This document shows, piece after piece, positions 45,971-58,142 of a DNA stretch of 64,000 nucleotides (the first letter of the stretch is position 1; every line of letters starts with the position of its first letter). The position numbers and the translations under genes were made by a program. The stretch spans positions 123,454,999 to 123,518,998 of the forward strand of contig JAKGHH010000001.1 of the NCBI GenBank assembly GCA_022828595.1, given 5' to 3'. Source of the stretch: Nelumbo lutea (taxonomy: Eukaryota; Streptophyta; Magnoliopsida; Proteales; Nelumbonaceae). The notes under the pieces are model-generated. The model was not told the origin of the DNA, searched no databases, and was given only the letters and a program-made list of their open reading frames with translations.

Positions 45971-47535
45971 TGGTGGGTCATTGTGACACTAGCAAGTGCA
46001 CTAGCCACACAAGTAATAAAGAGATGAGTAGAGTATTGTTCCCACGAGTATTTAGGTAGCAATTACTAATACTAATCCAGCCAGTTCTTATCTGATTAAT
46101 CGAATACTACAATTTATTCAAATCTGAAATTCTAAACTACAAACTATTTAATAGGCATTGGTTCAAACACCTTACATTCAAGTTGAAAGAATAGGCTAAA
46201 ATTACAAATTCATGATTCAACAATCAGCCCTCTTAGATCATTCAAATAGAGTATGATTCAGCCTTGGTTTGGTGAAATCCCAAGGCAATGAATAGCCTCT
46301 TTCAAGTGCTTGTTCATCCTATGCATGAATGATGATTCTTATATCTTTATCAAGAATCTAATCATTCATGCATGCATTATATCAAACAATTCAAGGGCAT
46401 CAATTCAGATTGAATTGATCACCAACTGAATTATGCAAGTTATCTCTAACCTTGCATTTAATTCAGTTCTTGAATAGTAGATCCGAATTTCTAGAGTCTC
46501 TCTCAAGCACTCTAGAAATTCTAAGAGGTTAGAACAGATCGGCCAAGCTGAATAATGAATGTCTGAATTTTTTCTCAAGCAATTCAGACATTACAAATAT
46601 TAGATCTGAAATTTTAGATCTGGATTTGTAAGAAAACAATTCGGCCCATCAATTCTACAATCAATTCTCTAATTCAAGAAACATCAAATGTTGGATCTAA
46701 TCCATTCAAATGATTTAAGAAAACTTAATTACATAATTTGAATTTACAACATTCAATCTCCATTACAACAAAAAAGAAAGAAAAAAAGGAAGAGAAACTA
46801 CATGATCTAAAGCTGAATTCGAATTCAAAGAAAACAAAAACTAAGTAAGAACATAACCAAGGCCTCTCAATCAAGTTTTCCCTCCTTTGAACTCACCTTC
46901 TTCTCTCTTGGATACTTGGATCTCCTCAGCTCCTCCTTTTTCTTGTGCCTAGCTCTCTCTTCTCCTCTTCTTGAATTTCGAACCCAATGGACTAGAGAGT
47001 CTTGAACTTAGGCAAATGAACATCTTCCCCCTTCAAGAGACCTCCTTAAATAGGCTTTCAAGGAGTCTAGAGGCCTCTCTTGAAGCTTCTAGAATTGGTT
47101 GCCCTTCTCTCCTCTTGAACCTTCTAGAGTGCTGCCCCCCTTTCTTCTCTTGAAGCCTCTAGAAGTTGTTGCCCCTAGCTCCCTTTGGGTTATACTTTGG
47201 GCTGCAACTTAGCTGAATTTTGAGCTGTTTTGGGGTGCAATGTAGGTTGCTCTTGAGCTGAAATGGGCCTCCTCTTTGCTGGGTAGAATTTAGCTTTCTT
47301 GCTAGGCTCTCTCTTTGGGTTCTTCCAAAGAGTGTAGCATGAGCTACATGGGCTGAGTGATCCTCTATTGCTCTCTTGGCTGGGGTGGGATAAATTAATT
47401 TAGCTTTTTTTCTCTTGAATTAGTTTTCCTAAAATATTTCCTGAAATTAAACTAAAAATGGGGTGAAACTCAAACAAACCATCATAAAATCATGCATAAA
47501 ACTTCATAAATTGTAGGTAAACTAGGTACTCATCA
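45971..47535 (-). repeat. LARD LTR (5' in element sense)
   Basis: 1565 bp copy of 40529-42108 with scattered differences and small indels, ending GTACTCATCA before the GGAAT duplication. Confidence 0.92.
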
Positions 47536-47540
47536 GGAAT

Positions 47541-48351
47541 GATGTAGGAATGTTGACTACAGTGAAAGTATGACTGCCACAACAATTCTCCATGAAAGAT
47601 CTTGGAGAAGTCTCCCACATTTTGGGTCTTCAGCTCTATAGAGATAGATCGAAGAGGATAATGGATTTATCTCAATCTGCTTACATTGACAAGACAATCA
47701 AGAGATACATCAGGGAGAACTCCAAGAAAGGAAATGTTCATTTCAGGCATGGAGTCACTCTCTCCAAAGGTATGTCTCCCAAGACTCCCGAGGAGATTGA
47801 GGGCATGAAGGATGTTCCCTATGCCTCAGCCATAGGGAGCATCATGTATGCCATGCTGTGTACTCGTCCTGACATCGCTCAGGTAGTGAATGTGGCAAGT
47901 ATATTCCATTCAAACCCAAGGCAAGAGCATTGGACTGCTGTGAAAAACATACTTAAGTACTTTCGAAGGACAATAGAGTTTTGTCTGGTATTTGATGGTA
48001 GTTAACTACAGATCCAGGGTATACTGATGCCAACTTCCAGTCAGATCTAGATGATAGAAAGTCTACATCTGGATACGTTTTCATGATAGGATCGTGTGCT
48101 GCTTGCTGGAAAAGCAGCAAACAGGGGTCCACGGCGGATTCCACAACCAAAGCCAAATACATTGCCACAAGTGAAGCTTCAAAAGAAGCCATTTGGATGA
48201 AGAAGTTCATTCACAAATTGGGAGTAGTTCCATCCAGCACATCACCCATTCCATTGTTGTGTGACAACACTCGAGCCATTACTCAGGATAAGGAGCCACG
48301 AGCCCACTTGAAGTCAAAGCACATCGAGAGGAAATACCATGTACTGTGGGA

Positions 48352-48352
<1 letters not shown>
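47541..48352 (+). pseudogene. Copia O RT C-terminal part and RNase H
   Basis: Continues the RT cut at 40528: GATGTAGGAATGTTGACTAC then MKDLGEVSHILGLQLYRDR and MYAMLCTRPDIAQ, ending at a TAA at 48003. RNase H in a shifted frame: DSTTKAKYIATSEASKEAIW, PLLCDNTRAI and KHIERKYHVLWE; the Glu of the TEAEY motif is Lys (TKAKY), so a catalytic acid is lost. At 48353 it passes through (TA)n into the LTR. Confidence 0.9.

Positions 48353-48353
<1 letters not shown>

Positions 48354-48384
<31 letters not shown>
48354..48384. repeat. (TA)n microsatellite at the RNase H/LTR joint
   Basis: A pure TA run lies where RNase H coding sequence meets the LTR at its AT-rich internal point (TATATAATTATGG in the intact LTR near 27925). 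It marks the deletion joint. Confidence 0.85.
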
Positions 48385-48387
<3 letters not shown>

Positions 48388-49626
48388 CGATTTCAAAATG
48401 TTTGCAAAAGATTTTAATTCCCAGGATCCATGTGAGTAGAGAGTGCAACACTGCTCCTTGTAGCCATGGGAGAGGTCCTCTCTTGTTGGGCAATGTTTGA
48501 TCATTATGGGATGTGAGGTTAAGTGTAAGACCATTGAGGGTAATACCTGATTGGCTAATATTGCATCTGCCCACAGTCCTTGGGTTTTTATAAGGTGGCT
48601 TGACCCAATGACCATTTAGTGTAAATGTTGGGCCCATTAAGAGCCCATGGTGATGGACTTAGGGGTTTACTGTCTCCAACAGTGAATTTGGCTAGGCCTT
48701 GTAATAGAGGCTGGGCTGAACCAATGTGGCTGGTGTAGATCAATGTTTGGGTCCCACGGCATACAAGGATATCCAACTGGCAATAGTTTGGAGGATAAGT
48801 GAGCACATGGACTTAATGGGCCTAAAGCCCAATTTGAACAGGCTTAATTAGATTAATTAAATAGGGGTGGTTGAGGGATTTAGATCAGCAGATAGGATAA
48901 GGGATTGTCTCTATCCACTTAGAGATTCTAGATCCAAATAAAGATTTGGATCAGGAAACTCCTAATTAGATTAGGAGGGCTGATCTTTATCTGCAGATAA
49001 GATAAGAGATTATCCTTATCTAGATCCAAATACAAGATTTGGATTAGGAAACTCCTAATGGGATTAGGAGATGTTCTCTTTAAGGCTATAAATAGAGGAG
49101 CAGGGCGAACCTCCAGTTCATCCTTCAGTCTTACTGATTCAAGAGAGAAGATAGCATATAGTTGGACTGACACCATCTTCTGTTCTTGCCTTCTCCTGCT
49201 ATTGCCGCCATTACCAGTTCGATCTCCACTTGTAGGAGCGATCAAGAAAGGGTTCTTGATATCACCTTTTGGCAGAAAAGGTGATCTGAAGTCGTGCTCA
49301 CTCGCCCTCCATTAGATTCTTGTTGAAGAGCCATCCTACTGATTCTGCTTCACCCTACGCTGTGTCATCTTTAGTGGGAGTAATCTTTGGTATTATCCTT
49401 GGGCGTGAACACCTTCGTTGGGGGTTACTACTACTCCATATCAGGTATATCCCTCTCCTACCTTGGTTTCAGATCTGGTCTGGTTTAGGTTTAAGATTGA
49501 TCATTGAAAATGTAGTTTTCTAAAATAGGGAATGTGATTCCCACAAGGGAGAGAGAAATTTTTGAAATTTCTCCCAATCTACTTGCAGGGTTCGGCCATC
49601 CATATGATGGATCTCTCATCCCTTCA
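48385..49626 (+). repeat. Copia O 3' LTR, 5' part deleted
   Basis: Matches 27930-29212 to the end ATCCCTTCA, but lacks about 640 bp of U3 start and the polypurine tract. Retains the palindrome block and the TATA region near 49087. Confidence 0.88.
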
Positions 49627-49631
49627 CTTTT

Positions 49632-50850
49632 AGCATGTGCTAGATAACCCCAAATCTTCAAGTGTCTTACACTTGGTTTCTAACCAGTCCAAAGCTCATA
49701 GGGAGTCTTTGGAACAGATTTGGTTGGAACCCGGTTCAGCATGTATATCGCAATCTCTAATGTGTAACCCTAAAAGGATGTGAGTAACTCTGAGTGTACG
49801 AGAAGTGATCGGACCATATCCAATAAAGTTTGGTTCCTCCTCTCTGACACACCGTTTAACTGTGGTGTAGCAGGAGGAGGAGCTAGTTGTGATATTATCC
49901 CATTGTCTTTTAAGTAGTCATTGAATTCGTCAGAGAGATATTCGCCACCTCGATCTGATCGAAGGATCTTAATTTCTTTTCCTAACTATTTCTCGACCTC
50001 TTGTCTGAATTCTTTGAACTTTTCAAAAGATTCAAACTTATGTCTCATTAGGTACATATAACCATATTGTGAGTGATCATCGGTAAAGGTTATGAAATAA
50101 ACATGTTGGTTATGTGTCATAACATTCAAGGGACCACATACATCAGTATGTATAAGGTCAAGTGTGCCTATATATCTTTCAAGCTTATCGTTAAATGGCC
50201 ATTTTGTCATCTTACCCTAAAGGCAAGGTTCACAAGTTGGAAGATCTTTTACAAATAGAAAATCCAAAGGACCATCCTTTACCAACCTTGTGATACGATC
50301 TATATTAATGTGGCCAAGTCGATAATGCCATAGGCATGTAGAATTCACTATATCACAAGTCCTCTTCTTGGGGATTATTTCCAGCATAGTTTCGGTAATG
50401 TTCATTTCCAGAGAAGGATTGAGAACATAGAGACCATTCTCAAGTTCTCCACATGTGAGGAATTTGTTCGTTTCTGTTTGATAGTAATCACATTACTGAA
50501 TAAGATAGAATAACCATCCATGCACAATTTTGAGACAGAAATCAAATTTCTTTTTAAATTTGGTATGAAAAGACAATCTTTCAGTACAATAATTCCTTCT
50601 CTGAAAACTAATTCTACAAATCCTATGGCTGTAGCTACAACTATTGCAGAAGTCCCCAAGTAGAGCATCACTTCTCCGTCATTCAGTCTTCTGCTTATCT
50701 TGAACCCCTGCAGTAAGTTACACGCATGCGTTGAAGCCTCGAATTCAATACACCAGGAAGCAAAAGTGACCAACAAATTGGTCTCTATGATAAAAGATTC
50801 AAAATTACCTTTCTTCTTAGTCTCCAGAAATTGAGGACAGTTCATCTTCT
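49632..50850 (-). pseudogene. Copia H pol: protease and integrase
   Basis: On minus: a protease-like ASWCIEFEASTH block near 50740, pre-integrase CLWHYRLGHINIDRITRLVK with zinc-binding His, TCEPCL, then LDLIHTDVCGP and ITFTDDHSQYGYMYL carrying catalytic Asp, and [14 protein letters not shown] keeping the catalytic Glu. Stops interrupt at several places. The 3' end of this part adjoins the CTTTT duplication; coding resumes at 27286. Confidence 0.9.
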
Positions 50851-50999
50851 AGTGGTCGGCCTATTTGTAGAAGTGGCAGGCATCCGATGCCTTATCCTTC
50901 TTCTACTTCTTAACTTTGTTATTTTTCTTTTGAGCCTTCCCTTTAGCCTTCTACTTTCTCTTTCCTGATTTGCCACCTTCAACAAGCATGGCTATCGGC

Positions 51000-51598
51000 T
51001 TATCCTTAATCAGTTCTTCAGCCCTCTACAACATATTGTTGAGTTCCTGAAGGCTAACATTTAGATTATTCATGTTGTAGTTCATGGTAAACTGATTGAA
51101 GGAGGGAGGCAGGGAATTGAGGATAGCATCAATTTTAGTGTCATGGTCTAGCCCTGACCCGAGAGCCTCTAGTTCATTAATATAACCCATCATCTTCAGA
51201 CAATGGTCATGAACCTGTTGGTTCTTGGTCATCTGTGCGGTCATAAACAACTTTAAGACCTTCTAACGAGTAGAACGGTTATGTTCCTCATACATAGTCT
51301 TTAGACTATCCAATATGTTCTTGGACACTTTGATCTTATCAAATTATCGTTGTACCGGATTATCCAAAGAGGCTATAATATAACACCAGGCAAGAGAATT
51401 TTTCTCCTCCCATTCTTGATACTCTCTTCGTCTAGCCTCAGAAGCCCTGTCACTCGGACAATCCAGAGCAGAGTTTTTAGCAATTTTGTCCAATTTCTTG
51501 GACGTTAGGACCAACATAAGGTTACGGAACCAGTCAGCATAATTTGGGCCTTTAAGCTTGTTGTCGTCCAACAGTTTAGCAAATTGACCGTTTGCCAT
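51000..51598 (-). pseudogene. Copia H gag
   Basis: Starts MANGQFAKLLDDNKLKGPNY at the ATG 51598 (minus), with NLMLVLTSKKLDKIAKN, a stop after NPVQR, then MKMMGYINELEAL-type and SLPPSFNQFTMNYNMNNLN capsid blocks. A lysine-rich tail and the zinc-knuckle area (about 50850-50950) have stops. Confidence 0.9.
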
Positions 51599-53320
51599 TT
51601 CTGATAAAGGGCAAAGAAAATATTAGTCCACAACCTTATTTGATTCATGTTATCTACATAGATATGACTTTTAATCTATGTTCCATTTCCATTTATTCAT
51701 CTCTGAAAATGTGGAAAATCACATAGGGTGCATGGAGCCAACTGTTTCAGCTACATAACCCCACCACCTTTTGTGAAGGATCACATTCACTCATCTTATG
51801 AGCTTTCCCTTTGGCCTCTATCAGACAAGGTTCATTACCATTTTAGGTTAAACCTTTTTGTTCAGTGAGTGCTCACCCAAAATGTTCATGAACACCAAGG
51901 TACCATGAGAGAGTCTTCCGTTTTAGGATAGGCCCCTACCACATCTGTCTTTGACACCCCTATCATCTCATGAAACATTCCAACAGATCTAGCAGCAAAT
52001 GGATAATCCAATTTTATGGTGCATTTCCTCATTATTGAAGGACCCATCTTCATGTTAATGATGGAATGTCTTTAGAGAGTTCATCACATGAACTTCCCTA
52101 TCACATGCACTCATATTTTAGTGGAGGGAACGAATAATTATGCCCTAGTTTAATTTAGGTCAAACCAAAGTGGCTCTCATTGACTTTCATAAAGCCAGAT
52201 TTAGATGGGCCCTAAATGGCTAGGGTTCCGCACGGTTCCTCTTGGGGAGGAAGCTGGAGTGGGGCCCACCACAAAGGGAGATCATCCAATGATATTAAGG
52301 ACACATAGGCAATGATGTGCATTCAACCATGGTGTGCGCAAGAGCCACTATCATATCAGCATGGGCCAAGTACTTATGGTCCATAAACGTTGCACATCAA
52401 ACATCCATACATCACATGCAGGAAAAACATAATTGATCCAATCAATTAAATAACTGTCAAACCCATGAATAAAGCCCATATAAAATCACAATATTACAGA
52501 TTAATATTATCTAGGTATATGGGCTGAATTGCAAAGAGTAATTTGACCCATATAGCTTTTCTACTGAAATGGGCTAAAGTAGTTTTAATATAATAAAACT
52601 GGGTTTTACAGGTGTGGGTTGAATTGCATCTAGCAATTAACCATCAACTCCTAGACCCATATGTGAAAAAATAGGGCTGAGAACAGCCCCAATCAAACCA
52701 CAGATTTGGTCCAACCAGTTTGGTCCAATCTGGTTCGAAAGGGTCTAGGGTTTGATTTTTAATTCAAGAACATGATCTGAAATTAAATTACTGATACAAG
52801 ACATTCAAGAATCAGTAGGGGTTGTTCGTAGAACTGCTACCCTGCAAAACAGAAGTTAGATCGTAGCATGCAGTTTCCAAAACTGCAAATCACAGATGGC
52901 CGAACCCTAATCTATGAAATTCTCCTCCTTGCACTTTCTGCTTCAACTTCGAATGGAATAAAATAGAAAACCTAATTTATATTAATATTACATAAAAATT
53001 GAATTCCTATACATTCTGTCTAAAAATAAAAAAATAATAATTACAGACCAAGAATGAAAAAGAACAGCAGGTGCACAGATTTCTTGCGCCATTAAAGATT
53101 CCGATCTCCACCGTACGAACAACCCAAAAAATCAAGAAAAATATGTAGAACAATTCTAAATATAATTCAGATTTATAAATATTTAATTTCAGATCAATCG
53201 CCCAAAATTTGGGAACAAATTTCCTAGAAAAATGCTGATCTGCGCAAATCGGGTAGAACGCTTTCTGCTCATTTGTGCAGTTCCAGATCTGGTTAGTATT
53301 GGTTCAAGGTTTGAACCTAG
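51599..53320 (-). other. Copia H untranslated leader
   Basis: No gene. Aligns in reverse with the leaders of O and I, for example the CCATGGCTGAATGCACATCA-type phrase near 52320. Confidence 0.7.
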
Positions 53321-53332
53321 GATCTGATACCA
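53321..53332 (-). promoter_or_regulatory. Copia H primer-binding site
   Basis: TGGTATCAGATC on minus, one base after the LTR end; one base changed from the usual TGGTATCAGAGC. Confidence 0.85.
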
Positions 53333-53333
53333 A

Positions 53334-55150
53334 TGAAGGGATGAGAAATCCATCATATGGATAGCCGAACCCTACAGGAAGGTTGGGCGCAATTTCAAAA
53401 AATTTCTCTCTCTGCCATGTGGGAATGACATTCCCTATTTTAGAAAACTACATTTTCAAGGATCAATCTTGAACCTAAACCAGATCAGACCTAAAACCCA
53501 AAGGGAGTGGAGGGATCTACCCGAAGGAAAGATCCAAAGACTGCTTCCATCGAAGATGACATAGTGTAGGATGAAGCAGAATCAATATGATGGTTCTTTA
53601 GCATGAACCGAATTCTTCAGCAAGAATCCAATGGAGGGTTAGTGAGCATGACTTTAGATTACCTTTTATGCCTAAAGGTAATATCAAGAACTCTTCTTGA
53701 TCGCTCCCACAGGTGGAGATCGAACTGGTATGGCAGCAAGAGCAGGAGAGAAGGAGACAATACAGTCAAACTGTGTTGTCTCTCTCTGGAAATTAGCAGT
53801 CAGTAAGATGATTTCTGTTGTATGTTGAGGGTTTACCTTGCTCTTCTATTTATAGCCTTAAAGAGAGGTTCTCCTAATCCCATTAGGAGTTTCCTAATCC
53901 AAATCTTGTATTTGGATCTGCACTCTCTTTAAGAGATAAGGATAATCCCTTATCTTATCTATAGATAAAAATCAGCCCTCCTAATCTAATTAGGAGTTTC
54001 CTAATCTAAATCTTTATTTGGATCAGGACTCTCTGAGTGGATAGGGATAATCCCTTATCTTATCTGCTAATCAAAATCCCAGAACTGCCCCCTTTTAATT
54101 AATCTCATTAAGCCAGTTCGAATTGGGCTTTAGGCCCATTAAGTCTATCTGCTCACTTACCCTCCAAACTACTGCCCAGTTAAATATTCTTGTATGGCAT
54201 GGGATCCAAACATTGATGTACACATAAGCCACATGGGTTCAGCCCTGCCTCTGTTACAAGGCCTAGCCGAATTCACTATAGCAGACAGTGAACCCCTGAG
54301 TCCATCACCATGGGCTCTTAATGGGCCCAACATTTACACTAAATGGTCATTGGGTCAAGCCACCTTATAAAAACCCAAGGACTGTGGGAAGATGTAAGAT
54401 TAGCACATTAGGTATTACCCTCAATGGTCTTACACTTAACCTCTCAGATCATTATCAAACACTACCCGACAAGAGAGGACCTCTCCCTCGGCTGCAAGGT
54501 ACAGTACTGCACTCTCTACTCACATGGATCCCAGGAATTAAAACCTTTTGCAAACACTTCAAAATCATAATATATATATGTATATCTTTATATAAATATA
54601 TTTTACAAAACAAATTTCAACGGTTGAAATCAACTGCCGGCAGTTTAGGTTTCCATTAGAGAGAGTGCATCCCCGACCATTCACTTTTTCCAACAAAGGG
54701 GCTGATCTTTTCACTATGATCATCCACTCAGATGAATTCTTGGACTGTCCCAACATACCCAGGTTTTGATCCCCTCTAAGGATCTCACTAATTGGCATAT
54801 TAAAGACAGCCCAATCCGACACATAGTGTAGTATCATAATCGAGTCTCACCCTAGAAGTTGAGACAAGCCACACTGCATGTACCTCATGTCTCACCCTGG
54901 AAGTTGAGACAAGTCACCCCAACCAACTTGGTGGCACATCAGTGTCAGGCTTGGCAGGATAAATCTCCCTAGATCTATCCAACATCTATGAAGATTCTAA
55001 ACTAACACGAGTCTCATATGTGTACAGTTTAAGGGTATTACACAGAAACACACCATAACAACAAGAATCAAATATGTACTTTATTCATTTACATTAAATG
55101 TCATAATGTACATCATTCTGATTGGAGCTAAGGGCATACACTGTCTAACA
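53334..55150 (-). repeat. Copia H 5' LTR
   Basis: 1817 bp, on minus from TGTTAGACAGTG to ATCCCTTCA. Palindrome block on plus at about 53870-54060. Flanked at the outer end by GGAAC. Confidence 0.92.
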
Positions 55151-55266
55151 GGAACAATATAAACTTTATGAACAACAAAAGCAAAGAGAATTTAAAGTTG
55201 CAGTTCCCTATGCCTCTGCTGTAGGAAGCATCACGTATGCCATGCTGTGCACTCATCCTGACATTG

Positions 55267-57812
55267 CTATCCTTAATTCTTTGCCTCCTTCCTTTAATCC
55301 GTTCATCATGAACTATAACATGAACAAGTTGAATGTCAGCTTGCAAGAGCTCAGCAATATGTTGCAAAGAGCCAAAGAACTGATTAGAAAGGATGAGCCC
55401 GTAGTTATGCTTGTTGAAGCTAGTAAGACAAGCAAGAGAAAGACAAAGCATCAGATGCCTATCACTTCTGCAAGAAGACCGGCCATTGGAAAAATAACTG
55501 TCCTGCCTACCTGGAATCCAAGAAAGGTAATTTCAAAACTTATGTTATAGAAACCAATTTATTGGTACCTTCTGTGTTCTAGTGTATTGACTCTGGGGCT
55601 TCAATTCATGCATGTAACTAACTACGGGGGTTCAAGGTAAGCAGAAGGCTGAGTGAAGGAGAAGTCACATTCTACTTGGGGACTACTGCAACTGTTGTAG
55701 CCACGGCCATAGGAACCGTGGAGTTATTTTTTAGAGAATGAACAATTGTACTGAAAGATTGTCTTTATATACAAAATTTAAGGAGAAATTTGATTTCTGT
55801 CTCAAAACCGTGTGTAGATGGTTATTCTGTCTTCTTTAGTAATATGATTACTATTAAAAGAAATAACAGATTCATTGCATACGGGGAACTGGAGAACGAT
55901 CTCTATGTTCTACATCCTTCTCTAGAAACTAACATAACTGAAACTGCGTCGACTGAAATTCCCAAGAAGAGAGCCCGTGATATAATTAATCCCACATGTC
56001 TGTGGCATTACTGACTTGGCCACAGGCACACTTGACCTAATACATACTGATGTATGTGGTCCCCTGAGTGTTAGGACACGAAATCAACACGTGTATTTCA
56101 TCACCTTCACAGATGATTTTTCACGATATGGTTACATGTACCTAATGAGACACAAGTCTGAATTCTTTGAAAAGTTCAAAGAGTTTAGACAAGAAGTCGA
56201 GAAACAGTTAGGGAGAAAATTTAAAGCCCTTCGATCAGACTGAGGTGGCGAGTATCTCTCTGACGAATTCAATGACTACTTAAAAGACAATGGGATAATA
56301 TCACAATTATCTCCTCCTGCTACACCACAACCTAACGGTGTTTCAGAGAGGAGGAATAGGACCTTATTGGATATGGTCCGGTCGCTTCTCATACACTCAG
56401 AGTTACCGACATCCTTTTGGGGTTATGCATTAGAGACTATGATTTACATGTTGAATCGGGTTTCAACCAAATCGGTTTGGAATACTCCATATGAACTTTG
56501 GACCAGAAAGAAACCAAGTGTCAGACACTTGAAGATTTGGGGTTGTCCAGCACACGTTAAAAGAACGAGTGCAGACAAGTTGGAATCCAAGACCAGCCGT
56601 TACCTATTTGTGGGCTACCCAAAAGGCTCTGTAGGTTACCTATTCTATGACCCAAGTGAGCAGAAAGTGTTCTGCAATCAAAATGCACAATTCTTGGAAA
56701 CCGATTTCATCCTGGACACCCATCGTTAGGAAGTTGTTCTTGATGAGGAGAGCTCAAGAGCAGTGGGAGATGTCCCGCAAGTTCCAGGTAGTGACCAACA
56801 TAGAAGATCCATTCGGGTATCCAAGCCACCAGTCCGTTATGGTTATGACCAGGATAGTTACCTGGTGGAAACCTTGACTAGTGAGGAGGATCCCGTGACT
56901 TACGCGGAAGCTATGTTGGACATAGATTCCCAGAAGTGGGTGGAGGCCATGAGAGGAGAGATGGACTCAATGGAGACCAATGGAGTCTGGACTCTAGTAG
57001 ATCCACCCTCCGGGGTAAAAGCAACCGGTTGCAAATGGATTTACAAGAGGAAGAAGGGCCCCGATGGTAGGGTTGAGACCTTCAAAGCTCGTCTGGTGGC
57101 AAAAGAGTACACTCAGAAAGAGAGCATCGATTATGAGGAAACCTTTTCGACTGTGGCCATGCTTAAATCCATTAGGATCCTGCTAGCTGTAGCAGCATAC
57201 CATGATTATGAGATTTGGTAGATGGATGTCAAAACTGCATTCCTGAATGGAGATCTTACTAAAGATATCTATATGCAGCATCCGCAAGGCTTCATTGTTG
57301 CAGGTCAGGAAAACATGCTATGTAAACTTAATAGATCCAATTATGGACTTAAGCAAGCTTCTAGAAGTTGAAACATCTATTTTGACTTTGCCGTCAAATC
57401 GTTTGACTTTGAGTAGAATCTGGATGAACCTTGTGTTTACAGGAAGTCTAGTGGGGATAAGATTACCTTTTTAGTATTGTACGTGGACGATATCCTACTC
57501 ATTGGGAATGATGTAGGAATGTTGACTTCAATCAAGGTATGGCTGTCACAGCAGTTCTCTATGAAAGATCTTGGAGAAGCTTCATACATACTGGGTCTTC
57601 GACTCTATAGAGATAGATCGAAGCGGATAATAGGATTATCCCAATCTGCCTACATTGACAAAATAGTCAAAAGATACAGCATGGAAAACTCCAAGAAAGG
57701 AAATGTTCCTTTCAGGCACGGAGTCACTCTCTCTAGGAAGATGTCTCCCAAGACTTCTAAGGAGATTGATGGCATGAAAGGTGTTCCCTATGCCTCTGTC
57801 GTAGGAAGCTGG
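55267..57812 (+). pseudogene. Copia copy 4 gag-pol
   Basis: Order: capsid end (NPFIMNYNMNKLNVSLQEL), damaged zinc-knuckle region, pre-integrase, integrase with LDLIHTDVCGP, ITFTDDFSRYGYMYL and [14 protein letters not shown] (all three catalytic acids), linker [16 protein letters not shown] with GCKWIYKRKKGPDGR and YVDDILLIGNDVGM. About 180 bp are missing near 56015, where LWHY-LGH joins GTLDLIHTD, removing most of the zinc-binding domain. Stops include TGA for CGA at 56241 and TAG for CAG at about 57222 and 57414. Confidence 0.88.
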
Positions 57813-58142
57813 AGGCGACGGCTACAGGAAGGGTCAAGTTCTTTTGGAAGAACACTGCCGATTCTGCTCCATCCTGCATTGCGCCATCCTCAGTGGGAGC
57901 AAATTTTGGATCCTTCCTTGGCCGTGAACACCTCCATTGGGAGATACTCTTTCTCCGTATCAGGTATAATCCCTTCCTACTCCTTTTGGTTCAGATCTGG
58001 TTCAATTTATGGTTCAGGAATGATCCTTGAAAATATGATTTTCTAAATTCGATTCCTAGTTCAAGGGAGAGAAAAATTTTTGAAATTCGCCCCTTATTCC
58101 GCAATCTTTGGGCGTCCATGTGATGGATATCCTATCCCTTCA
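57813..58142 (+). repeat. Copia copy 4 LTR end fragment
   Basis: Only the terminal part of the LTR, from about GGTCAAGTTCTTTTGGAAGA to CCTATCCCTTCA. It is closest to the I-type LTR (31975-32300). Joined directly to RT. Confidence 0.87.

Larger units (their letters stand above)
40529..47535 (-). mobile_element. Non-coding LTR retrotransposon (LARD-like) in Copia RT
   Basis: LTRs 40529-42108 and 45971-47535, flanked by GGAAT at 40524-40528 and 47536-47540. In element sense (minus) the LTR runs TGATGAGTAC...GACCCACCA. It is followed after a few bases by TTTTTGGCACCAATGCCGGGG, a diverged form of the TGGCGCCGTTGCCGGGG primer site of many plant Gypsy elements. Just before the other LTR is AAGTGTGGGGTTATT, its polypurine tract. 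The 3.9-kb interior has no gag or pol. Large non-coding LTR elements moved by partner enzymes are called LARDs. Confidence 0.88.
27287..49626 (+). mobile_element. Copia element O (plus), inserted in H and itself twice split
   Basis: Starts TGTTAGACA and ends TCATCCCTTCA. Target duplication CTTTT at 27282-27286 and 49627-49631. Own DNA: 27287-30355, 36990-40528 and 47541-49626 (the intervening pieces are element I with AGGGA and the non-coding LTR element with GGAAT duplications). It is the same family as H, I and the remnant at 55203. The 5' LTR is complete, the 3' LTR truncated. Gag and pol are disrupted by stops, a duplication and the insertion in RT. Confidence 0.92.
24481..55150 (-). mobile_element. 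Copia element H (minus), split by later insertions
   Basis: LTR-flanked Ty1/Copia element in minus sense, flanked by GGAAC at 24476-24480 and 55151-55155. Its DNA is 24481-27286 plus 49632-55150 (CTTTT at 49627-49631 is the duplicated target). The frame reads across the break: integrase-end residues IWGYLAHA before and KRTSAEKLESK after. Gene order from high to low coordinate is LTR, primer site, gag, integrase, RT, RNase H, truncated LTR. The long LTR (1.8 kb) and the RT wording suggest the Tork/Angela branch (inference). Many stops are present. Confidence 0.9.
55203..58142 (+). mobile_element. Rearranged Copia remnant (copy 4)
   Basis: Same family. It opens with a piece of late RT (VPYASAVGSITYAMLCTHPDIA-like, 55203-55266) joined to mid-gag (ILNSLPPSF). 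It then runs gag, integrase and RT, and stops at the same RT point (VPYASVVGS, 57783-57812), where the last 330 bp of the LTR follow to ATCCCTTCA at 58142. There is no 5' LTR. ACAAC occurs after the LTR (58143-58147) and at 55172-55176, possibly the remains of a target duplication. Confidence 0.85.
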
